From Phycisphaeraceae bacterium (GTDB taxonomy: Bacteria > Planctomycetota > Phycisphaerae > Phycisphaerales > UBA1924): a stretch of DNA of 64,000 nt. Within the stretch, counting starts at the first letter, position 1. Each line of letters starts with the position of its first letter. The stretch lies in contig JAHBXI010000004.1 of assembly GCA_019636515.1 (NCBI GenBank), forward strand, positions 1 to 64,000, in the 5' to 3' direction. The position numbers and the translations under genes were made by a program. Under the pieces are notes generated by a model. The model saw only the letters and a program-made list of their open reading frames with translations. It did no database searches and was not told the DNA's origin. Shown one piece after another: positions 26,501-34,400 of this stretch.

Positions 26501-28145
26501 ACGAGAGCAGCCCGGCAAGGCCTTTGAAGATAACCGGCGGGCGGATTTCCCTTTCGGGAGTGGTCTGCTCGGCGGTGAGGGCGAGCAACTGGGCCGGGGA
26601 CTTCCAGAGCGCCGACGACGATTCGGAGGTGTTGACCTCGACGGACGCGCCGGCCGACGGCCGGAAGAGCACGAAGCGGTCTCCCTGGGCGATCTCTTCG
26701 TGGACCTGTTTCCAGGTGGAGGCCGGGCGATCGACCTTGCCCGCGAGGGTGAAATACCCCCAGATCGTGGCGGCAATGCAGAGAGCGACGACCCCGATCC
26801 CCGACCCCAGCAGCGCCAACCGCCGCCCTCGCTGCTGCTGCTTGACGCTCGTGGCCCGCGTGACAAGGCCCTTTTCCGGAAAGATCTTGGCCATCAGGAC
26901 GTCGCGCAGGAAGTAGGACTTCTTGGTGTTGGTGAACTGGCTCCCCCCGGGCAGGGCGTCGACGGGCACACCCATGGCTCGGGCGATGGCCTCGTCGAGT
27001 TCGGCTCCCTCCTGAAGGGCCGAGGTGAAGTAGATGCCCCGCAGGAACAGCGGCTTGGCCGACCACTCACCCTGCACGAAAATGAGTTCGAGATACCGGC
27101 GCAGGCGAGAGCCGATGCTGGCCAGGCTCTCGGGCAGGGCGTAGAGCGCGTCGGTCTCGTCGATGCGGCGAGGGTTGACCGACTGCATGTTCTGGGGCGT
27201 GGGATCGGAGAGCAGCCCTCCGCGACGGCGGGCCAGCCTCTTGCAGACCTGTTCAAGATGCTCGGTGACCTTGTCGGCCTGGAACTTCTCGTCCAGGTCG
27301 GCCGGGTTGGACCACCCGAGCATCTGGTGCTGGAGTTGCGGGTCGGTGACGGTGGAGAAGAACTCGCGGAATCCGATCAGCAGGTCGCACTTGGTGACCC
27401 ACACGTAGACCGGGAAGCGGACGTCGAGGTCGCGGGTAATCGCGTCGAGTTGCCGGGCGACCTTCGACGCCTCGGACTCGATCTTCTCGGCGGAGTCCTT
27501 GATGAGGCTGTCGACGCCGATCGCGAGGATCATGCCGTTGACCGGCTGAAGCGGTCGCCAGGCCTTGAGGAGTTTCATCAACTCCTTCCACTCGCCACCG
27601 CCTTCTTCCATGAAGAGTTTGCCGGCCGTGTCAAGGACGACGGCGTGGTTGGTGAACCACCAGTTCATGTTGAGGGTGCCGCCGGTTCCCTGGAGCGGGT
27701 CCTGCAGGCCCGGGGGAAACCCGACGTTGCAGTGGCGGACGGCCTCGGTCTTTCCCGATCCCGACGGTCCGGCCATCAGGACCCACGGCAGGGAATACAC
27801 GTCCTTGCCGGCGGCCTTGAACTTCTCGATGCCCTCCTCGAACCGCTTGCGCAGATCGTCGATCCTGGCCCGAAGGGCCGGGTCGGCGGTGGCGGGCGAG
27901 CCGGAGGTCGCCCCCAGGAGACGCCCGACAAACGGAGATGACCGCCCCTTCTGCCGCCACTTCAGGAAGAGGCGGAACGCGACGACCAGCGCGACCGCGG
28001 CCGCCAGCGCCGCGGCGATGTACGCCATGTAGATCCACAGCCCGGTAAGAAACCCGGCCGTGGTGAAGATGGCTCCCGCGCCTCCGGCGCCGACGGCCGT
28101 CTTGCCGGCGGGGGACAGCCCCGAGATTGGTCGAAGGATGGACAT
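23532..28145 (-). CDS. tssM: TssM (IcmF-like) T6SS membrane-complex protein
   Basis: 1,537 residues, longer than the usual 1,100-1,300. Two N-terminal membrane segments (about 24-61) precede a cytoplasmic GTPase-like domain. That domain carries a Walker A motif GPSGSGKT (126-133), a Walker B-like VVLDTAGKL (169-177) and VTKCDLL (251-257) in the NKxD position. FLRGIYFTSALQEG (369-382) is an IcmF hallmark. A third membrane segment (about 443-468) leads to a large periplasmic part ending in a beta-rich domain (SASVKFEFADVD onward). TssM spans the inner membrane and, with TssL and a TssJ lipoprotein, forms the trans-envelope channel. It starts 3 bp after the tssL stop, so the two are co-translated. 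Confidence 0.95.
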   Translation of the reverse strand: MSILRPISGLSPAGKTAVGAGGAGAIFTTAGFLTGLWIYMAYIAAALAAAVALVVAFRLFLKWRQKGRSSPFVGRLLGATSGSPATADPALRARIDDLRKRFEEGIEKFKAAGKDVYSLPWVLMAGPSGSGKTEAVRHCNVGFPPGLQDPLQGTGGTLNMNWWFTNHAVVLDTAGKLFMEEGGGEWKELMKLLKAWRPLQPVNGMILAIGVDSLIKDSAEKIESEASKVARQLDAITRDLDVRFPVYVWVTKCDLLIGFREFFSTVTDPQLQHQMLGWSNPADLDEKFQADKVTEHLEQVCKRLARRRGGLLSDPTPQNMQSVNPRRIDETDALYALPESLASIGSRLRRYLELIFVQGEWSAKPLFLRGIYFTSALQEGAELDEAIARAMGVPVDALPGGSQFTNTKKSYFLRDVLMAKIFPEKGLVTRATSVKQQQRGRRLALLGSGIGVVALCIAATIWGYFTLAGKVDRPASTWKQVHEEIAQGDRFVLFRPSAGASVEVNTSESSSALWKSPAQLLALTAEQTTPEREIRPPVIFKGLAGLLSSDLNLRVGQAHAAVTDLSVVRPLVKAARSRFVTGQEIDWAADDDAAVKTFASLMQIERSIPSGKAEGRVVFPVGAYLRLLGTDPAEIQKIGGDVEMRRIEDAVDRAAASTGQWPPQGMRGLSDPKAIEMAAASFNRHWASRLRATPGVGPLVELQDAITRFDVADKELAALAGRHAAAPPVSRAQYDEFKDRWIKGHAELTAAWENARKILAAVSIKDADATIAKAGQTVARSVNQSYRLVLGVSGSDGALDKVSAAAADKAKVSDPKVDAASLGDMATRAADEIRIAASPDSIRPAVKSLFESWRSLSPKEDTPGGEIAAALDRLRDFYGKGLGSEMLTAVSGDSAIRHTFEARFEVYRQATEIFTAAAFTVAWGAVSSGRETSLRDATDAIESDLASRMAVIDQRSRLVTKSAANDPEALRSTGQVAARIAAMGRRTQALQGALAARGQADLAFVRSRVEQVARDLLQSPGSDPSPARLRIPTPISPREVELAPAFDPEAARRVMNDGAEIIRLSGQGAREAGGQSSDPLVIEPALLAGDARSAADAVRAYATLYFNDWAGKPATVMASVSERTWPEYRRAVEQAVAANLAGSDLSAMGAVLLRAFQAIPPVFDADLTTNRDAGRDKWIEALRAEADRPPLDTTIQSARNWGRLDDDPRRAFATLAPMSAADLLMDYFANFSGGDSRRLPTPSVAYWDFIRLEALSILTQEVRRGFEGLFDSLADNRKFPLAMEPPAPWNGNAATVAGMTIEKVREFHRGLDALAGSTASRPAATAKRISAGDRTRVEPIDRLLDRLFGANKMMDDPRASRLVESWQRWIPLVAGESEPLRAAIIVVSSPERALSAEAEGFTSAGGLTTWFRLTRDGAEPVVRNNTDVNSTFGDAFPVHGSASVKFEFADVDPRAGGGPRLGGTRDLVSGWSVLELLADPDVRPMPGDTEGKRWMVPVRFNGTNGGTPAKYYMWMGIELNKSIGKQDTWPGTSMWRG

Positions 28146-28148
28146 GGC

Positions 28149-28862
28149 TTACGAACCCTCCGCGGGAGAGCCGGACGCGGCGCGGGCCGCGACATCGGTC
28201 AGCGCCTGTTCGAGCGTTTTGGCGGCCGTGCGGTACAGGGCGATGTTCGCGACAATCGCCCCGACGCTCAGCACGACCAGCAGGATCACCCACGAAACCA
28301 CGCCCTGCGCCACCGGCTGCTGCAGCACCCGCTTGTCGGTGTGCTCGTACGACTCGGGGGTGATCCGGGCCGCGGGGTCGGTGTCGAAACGGGACCGGAT
28401 GCGGGCGGTGATCTCCAGTTGCTTGCGGCGCAGCACGTCGGGCTGGCCCATGTACATCCCGGTGAACCCAAGCCCGATGCAGGTGTGGAAGACCGCCAGG
28501 CGCTCCGACGCCTTGTCGGACTGGTCGGCGAGCGTCTCGTCGAGCATCTCGAAGAACCTCTGGTCAAGGCCCAGTTGCTTCTCCTCCTCGGCCAGGGACT
28601 TCCAGGACCTTGCAAAGGGATGACGGCTCTCTCGCATCATGAAGTCGACAAACCCGATCAGCGGCAGCCGGACCTGCCCGAACTGCTCTCCCAGCGCCGC
28701 CGACTCGGCCTGCATGCGCAGGTCGGCGAGCATGCTCTTGAGTTCGCCGCGGACCTGGGCCCCGTCGGCGTTGACGCCGCGCTGAGCGGCGCGGTTCTGC
28801 CGGCAGACGTACTGGAAGAGCGGTTCACAGATGTCGGCGAGCGTGACGGACGTTCGTTGCAT
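28149..28862 (-). CDS. tssL: TssL (DotU family) T6SS membrane-complex protein
   Basis: 237 residues. The N-terminal cytoplasmic DotU domain shows LADICEPLFQYVCR, RLPLIGFVDFMM, FFEMLDETL and the IGLGFTGMYMGQPDVL block. One membrane segment (about 187-209) follows and then a 28-residue periplasmic tail. There is no OmpA-like peptidoglycan-binding domain, so cell-wall anchoring must come from another protein. Family role: cytoplasmic hook domain that couples TssM to the baseplate. It is translationally coupled to tssM (3-bp gap) and lies 48 bp after tssK. Confidence 0.94.
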   Translation of the reverse strand: MQRTSVTLADICEPLFQYVCRQNRAAQRGVNADGAQVRGELKSMLADLRMQAESAALGEQFGQVRLPLIGFVDFMMRESRHPFARSWKSLAEEEKQLGLDQRFFEMLDETLADQSDKASERLAVFHTCIGLGFTGMYMGQPDVLRRKQLEITARIRSRFDTDPAARITPESYEHTDKRVLQQPVAQGVVSWVILLVVLSVGAIVANIALYRTAAKTLEQALTDVAARAASGSPAEGS

Positions 28863-28910
28863 GGGATGAACTCTCGGCGATGGGCGATCGGCCGGTGGAG
28901 CCGGACCCGA

Positions 28911-30311
28911 TCATTCGGTCTCGGCGGGAATCGTCATGTACAGCGCCACCTCGGAAAAATCGAACGCCTCCCCCTCGGGCCAGCGGATGGCGGCCTTTTT
29001 TTCCTGCACGATCCGCTCCCACATCGTCTTGGAATCCGGGCGAACCAGGCGGAAATAGTGAAGCCCCGGCTGTGAGGGAAGTTCGTAGGGCGGGTGGCGT
29101 TCCTCCTCCAACTTGACCCCCAGGACCATGAGCCGCTCCATGCTCCGTGGCATGAGTTTGAACTTGTCCTGGCTCTCGATCAACCGCGCGAGCGCGACGG
29201 GGTCCTGCTTGGTCTTGATCCCCAGGAAATACTCGGTGGGCGTCGTGACGTGCTTGTCTTCGAGGTCGATGACCAGCACCCCCCCGTCCTTCTTGAATTC
29301 AACTCTCCAGACCGGCAGCGTCCCCTCCGAACCCAGCGAGCGGATCCGCCGGTCGATGTCGGTGAAGACCGCCGCGGGCTTGTCGTGGTCGTACCGCGGG
29401 GCATCCCAGGCGTCCCTCTCGGGGAACAGGGCGGCCAGTTCTCCGAGCGCATCGCGCATTTCGAGGTACGCGTCCAGGGGAGTCACCGACGGGGTCGTGG
29501 CGAGCATGGGGACGCGGGCGGCGGCCCTGTTGAGCGCGGTCAGCCGCATCAACTGGGCGATCTGGGCCCCTCGGACGTTCTCACGGCTGAACGCCCCGCC
29601 CCGAGTGAGCGCGGTCAGGGTCTCTCGACGGAGCGTCTCGATGTGATTCCCAAGGTCGCGGATCAGGGCACGCAGCGTCGTCGAGCCGGTCAGGAACATG
29701 CACGGCGGGATGAACTGCTTGTCCTCCATCGGACGGCCCTGGTCGTCGCCCGAGGCGCGGACAATCCTTGCCAGCGGGAGCACTTCCATGTCGGCGGTGT
29801 CATCGCCATCGATGACCAGACGGGCGTTGATCCGCCGGACCTGGATCGGCTGGCGGTTCTCGCCGGTGTTCTCGTCGGTCCGATCGACCTCGCTCACGCG
29901 GAACAGCCGCTTGATCTGCGAGCCTTCGCCCGACTTTCCCTCGATGGTGTTGGCGCGTGCCGCCTGCCACGCGGGCACGGCGATGCTCACCGTCAGGGGC
30001 GACGAACTGGACTGCAAGGCCCTCTTGATGTCCATGGCCGAGAGGTCCGCATTGCCGGGGACATCGATGTACAGGCCGCTGGGCATCACCGCCCGGAGGT
30101 GGTCAAACCGGACAAGCATGCTCTCCAGGGCGTCCTGCGAAAGTCGGGCGTCGATCAGGCCGTAGGGATAGGCCATGCCAAAGCGCCTCTCGGCCGCGAG
30201 AGCGTCGGCGACCTGGCGTTGCAGGTACTGGAGGTGATGCGGCTGGAGGAACAGGCCTTCGTGCCAGTGGATCTGACCGTTCATGACGCTCGTTGTCCCG
30301 TTTCCGACCAT
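28911..30311 (-). CDS. tssK: TssK, T6SS baseplate-membrane adaptor
   Basis: Up to 466 residues. IHWHEGLFLQPHHLQ near the N-terminus is the classic TssK opening. Two starts are possible: ATG 30311 (preceded by GGGG at about seven bases) or ATG 30284 (MNGQIHWHEG), which matches the usual N-terminal length better. The remainder is typical: LPLARIVRASGD, PPCMFLTGSTTLRALIRDL and a C-terminal YFRLVRP region. TssK forms trimers that link the TssEFG wedge to TssL and TssM in the cytoplasm. It is followed by tssL (48 bp) and preceded by the TagH-like gene (52 bp). Confidence 0.95.
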   Translation of the reverse strand: MVGNGTTSVMNGQIHWHEGLFLQPHHLQYLQRQVADALAAERRFGMAYPYGLIDARLSQDALESMLVRFDHLRAVMPSGLYIDVPGNADLSAMDIKRALQSSSSPLTVSIAVPAWQAARANTIEGKSGEGSQIKRLFRVSEVDRTDENTGENRQPIQVRRINARLVIDGDDTADMEVLPLARIVRASGDDQGRPMEDKQFIPPCMFLTGSTTLRALIRDLGNHIETLRRETLTALTRGGAFSRENVRGAQIAQLMRLTALNRAAARVPMLATTPSVTPLDAYLEMRDALGELAALFPERDAWDAPRYDHDKPAAVFTDIDRRIRSLGSEGTLPVWRVEFKKDGGVLVIDLEDKHVTTPTEYFLGIKTKQDPVALARLIESQDKFKLMPRSMERLMVLGVKLEEERHPPYELPSQPGLHYFRLVRPDSKTMWERIVQEKKAAIRWPEGEAFDFSEVALYMTIPAETE

Positions 30312-30363
30312 GAGAGCACCCCATCACCGCCGCGCGGCTCCGCCGGGGAATCCGGCGGGACGG

Positions 30364-31293
30364 TCAGCGGTTGAACTTCTTCATCCAGTCCTCGACGTAG
30401 CGCCCGATGGCGAGGCGAATCTCGCGCTTGATCTCGTCGCGGTCGAGGGTCTTGGAAGCCCGCGCTTCGAACAGGTCCCAATAGTCCTGCTTGCTCTTGG
30501 TGAACCCCGTCCCGACGGTGGCCTTGATGGACTCGGGAGAGAGAACCGTCCAGAGCATTTCGCCGTAGACGCGGCCCGACTCCCCGATGCCCCCCATCAC
30601 CCCTCGCATAAGGTGCTGAAGGCGCTGCAACTCGGGCGCAAGGCCAAGACCCGGCAGGTTGACGTCGGTCCCCATGACGTAGTTTCGAACGAACTTGAGG
30701 ATCGGACCGTTGGAACGCACGTCGGTCCCCGGCGGAGCGATGCTCGCCCCCGTCCCGCTCCATAGCCGCCACGCCGCCTGATCGCAAAACGACAGAAAGT
30801 CCATTAGAATCGTGACCAGCGCCATGACGCGGGCGGCATCGAGCCGATCGCCGGGCTGGAGTTGGAGCTTTGACCGCAGGTCCTGCTCGACCTCGGGGGG
30901 CATCCCCACCCCGGCGGGCGTCGGCTGGATGACCCCCCCTTCGACCAGGGTGGCGGTCAGGGCGTCACGATCCTGCGGGGAAAGCGAATCCCACGCCTTG
31001 ATCAGCCCGCCTGCCCATTCGGCGGGAGAACGCGGCTCGGATGCCTTGGTCTTGATCACGGGGGTAGGCGCGGATCCGGAACCATCTCCGGCCGCGGGGA
31101 ACCAGGTCAGCAGTTCTTCGATGAAGGATGGCACATCCTGCGGTTGCTCGGAGGCAACCGCCTGATCCAGGACCGCGACCAACTGCTCCTCGCGGATGCG
31201 GGGCTCTTCATCGGCGAGTTCGCATTGCAAGACGCGCAATCGCCCCGCCAACGCGGACACCCTCGTGGTTCGATCTGCAAAAGACACGGCCAC
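30364..31293 (-). CDS. TagH-like T6SS protein lacking an FHA domain
   Basis: 309 residues from GTG 31293-31291 with GGGAG six bases upstream; the longer frame adds 39 Arg-rich residues that look untranslated. No phosphopeptide-binding FHA domain is visible. The C-terminal 150 residues follow the plan of the T6SS FHA-protein (TagH/ImpI) tail: RLWSGTGASIAPP, then NGPILKFVRNYVMG (compare NNPLKF), LQRLQHLMRGVM, VLSPESIKATVG (compare the FDP motif), and QDYWDLFEARAS followed by AIGRYVEDW. The first half is helical, with LTWFPAAGDG and a linker. It lies between the pseudokinase gene and tssK. I infer a TagH-derived scaffold that has lost its FHA head; the similarity is weak and was judged by eye. 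Confidence 0.55.
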   Translation of the reverse strand: MAVSFADRTTRVSALAGRLRVLQCELADEEPRIREEQLVAVLDQAVASEQPQDVPSFIEELLTWFPAAGDGSGSAPTPVIKTKASEPRSPAEWAGGLIKAWDSLSPQDRDALTATLVEGGVIQPTPAGVGMPPEVEQDLRSKLQLQPGDRLDAARVMALVTILMDFLSFCDQAAWRLWSGTGASIAPPGTDVRSNGPILKFVRNYVMGTDVNLPGLGLAPELQRLQHLMRGVMGGIGESGRVYGEMLWTVLSPESIKATVGTGFTKSKQDYWDLFEARASKTLDRDEIKREIRLAIGRYVEDWMKKFNR

Positions 31294-31493
31294 CTCGAAC
31301 TCCCGTCGGCCACTGTGCCGATCGCCTCCCTGGCTCCAGAACACCCCCTCACGCCGGGGGGACGGAATGAAACACCACCCCGGGCGTACCCGCGCCCGGG
31401 CGATATCCACCGTCGCCCATCATACACGAATCGGTCGCTTGGGCGTCGCCGGACCCTGATGAAGGTCGAACGCCGGGCAAGATCCACCCCTGG

Positions 31494-34400
31494 TCACCGA
31501 CCGGGAGGAAGATACGCGGCCCCCGAGATGGCCGCGATCTTTGTGTCGTCAAAGACCGGGCCCGGGGCGCCCCCCGGCGTCGCGGTGAACGCGACGCGGA
31601 AACCCACATCGAAGAACGAGCCGTTTCGATGGTCAAGGATGGGCTCGGCCTCGACCCCCGCGATCGATGCCGGACCGACGGCCGACCCCCCTACCACCGC
31701 AAACCTCCAACCCCGATCAACCTTGTCAAACGAGTCGGCGATCGGATCGGAGCCCGTGATCGGGTCCGCAAAGACCCACTCCGCGACATTGCCGATCAGG
31801 TTTTTCCAGGTGCCATCGGGACCCGTATCGACTGGCGAAAAAAACGGGTAGCCGTCGTCGCGGGCGTCTCTCCCGTCGGCGTTGAGCCCTTGCCGACGGA
31901 TCGACCCGTGGTCCGGGTACACGGGGTTTCCTTTGAAGTCGTAGTTCCTGGCGGCATCGAGAACGCCGAACCACGAGGCGTCCCGCAGATTGGGTTCCTG
32001 GCCGGCGGCTCGCCGGGACGCGGCTCGCCACTCATCCACCGATGGCAGGCGACACCCGATTTTCCCGGCAATCACCACCGCGGCTCGCGGCGAGATGTAC
32101 TGCAGCGGCCATGTCCAGGCGGGAGCAATTGAATCCAGGTTCGCGAGTCCGGACCAACGCTGGATGTTCTGGAGCGTCAGGGGCCGGTTGTTCCTGAGCG
32201 TGATCGTCGGGTGCTCGATGATCTCCGCCGCGAGAACCACCGTTCCCCGGTCGATACTCCACGCCTTCAAGCCCGACGTCGGCGATGTGAACTCGCGGTC
32301 GTTGGCGGCAAAGTCTGGTCCGAAGAGTCGCCGGTAGAGTGACACCGGGATCTCCGTCTCGCCGAGGTACACCGACCGGCCGCCCGGGGTGTCAATCCGG
32401 CGGAACGTCAGTCGCTGCTCGGGCCTGGTGGCTCCCTCGGCTGGCCATGTGTACGTCACGCTCATCCCGTCGGCCGCGGGGGCGGCCACCCAGCCGACCG
32501 AGCCCGGACCCGCCCGCGTGAGATCTCCACCGCCACCGGACGGCGCCGGTCCGGGATCCTGCCAGTCGAGGATCTCACGGGCCGCCGCGACCGAGGCCTC
32601 CACGACCTGCTGGCTCGCGACCGGACCGAGCGTGCCGACCACGTCCACGAACGCCCGCGCGGGCGCCTTGAGCGCTTCGACCCGCTGATTCGTCGGACCC
32701 GTCGCGCCGGCGACGGCTTGCTTGAAATCACGCAGCGCGAAGTTGAACGCCACGCCGGGAGGAACATCCCCGTCCCCGACCGCCATCCTCTCGCGCAGCG
32801 CCCGCACGGCGTCTATGGCCGCGTCGTCCTGGGCCGCGACGGCACGGGCGCTCCACAGGTCACGGGCGGCCTGGTTCGCGGCGCGTTCGATCCGCTGCCG
32901 AACGGCCGGGTCGGGGAGGTTCGCCGCCCAATCAACGGTGGCCTCCCGCAGAGCGGCGATCTCGTTCAGGTCGGCCGCCCCCCCCACGGACGAAATACGC
33001 GTCCACGCGGCGAGCGCTTCGGACGCCCCACCGACGGACGAAATCGCCCCGCGGGCCTCCGGGATCGCGCGGACGGCGTCGGCGGAGGCGATCCGCTCCA
33101 GGGCCTCGATCCGAGCCCGAATTCGCGTGACCGCTCCATCCTGTGCGACACGATCAAACCACGGTGAACGCTCGAGAGCGGTCATCGCCGCCCGTGCTTG
33201 CTCGCCGCCATCGTCCGCGCCGGAACCGGAATCAAGGTCACGGCCGATGCCGCTGGCCGCGGCCATGAGCGCGGCCAATTCCTGCTGGGTTGGGGCGGCG
33301 GGTGTCGGCTCGGTCGCGGGCGCCGAGGAGGCGGCGATCCGGCGGGCTTCCTCCACGCGAGCGGCGAACGCCTGTCTCGCGGGCTCCATCGCGCCATCCG
33401 CCGCGGCGGCCGACACGCGATCCGCCTGGCTTTGCAGCGCTTCGTCGGCAAGACGCTTCCACTCGCGGTCGATCAGCCCCTGGATCGCGGCCGTGGTCGC
33501 CGCCATCGTGGCGTCATCGGGCGCATCGGGGAATTCGCCCTTCACCCGGGTGATGAGGTCCGACCTGACGCGTCCGACCTCGGGTCTGCTGGTCCACGGG
33601 GGCGCGGTGGGTGAGTACCCGTCGGCAAGCGCGGCCCGGGCGGCCTGCACGGCCGAGGCCCGGGCGGCGGCTGAAACAACGCCTTCCGACGAGGCCACAT
33701 CGGCCTCGCTTGCTCGTGTCAGCGCGGCCCCGGCCGCCGCCTGGCGAACACGATCAGCCGCCAATCGCTCGTGTTCACCGGCCCGTTCGGTGGCCGCCTG
33801 TGCAAGGTCGGCCACGAGGCGCTGCTCAAACATCCCGATGTTCCGGCGCACCGCTTCCTCGACCTGAGCCGTTGTTGGAACGGTTGGTGTTGGTGTCGGC
33901 GTTGGCGTCGGCGGAGTACCTCCCGCATCGATCGTTCCCGAGCCGCCTGCGGTGGAGGTATCGGTCGGACGTGGTGGATCGGTGACAACCACCGGGCTCT
34001 GGCCTCCCCCGCCACCATCCCCGGTTACAGGGTCATTCTTTGGACCTCCTCCGAGAAAGAACACGGCCGCGAGACCGCCTCCCACGACGACCATCGCCGC
34101 CACGGCAAGGATGGCTTTCTTCGAACCACCCCCGGACTTCCCCGGCGCGGGAGCAGAGGGGGTATCGACCGTCCCAACGGCCGGAGCGGCCGGCGAGGTC
34201 GCGGCACTTTCCTCCGCCTGCTTCCCGGCTCTTGCTTCCGCATCGGCCTGTCTGGCATTTTCGCGGGCGGCTCGCTGGGCTTTCTCGGCTATCTCGGCAT
34301 CGGCCTTGCGACGGGCTTCCTGCTCGGCACGCTCCCGATCGAGAAGTCGTGCCTGCTCCTGTTCCTGTTCCTTCCTGGCTCTTTCGGCCTGTTCCTTTTG

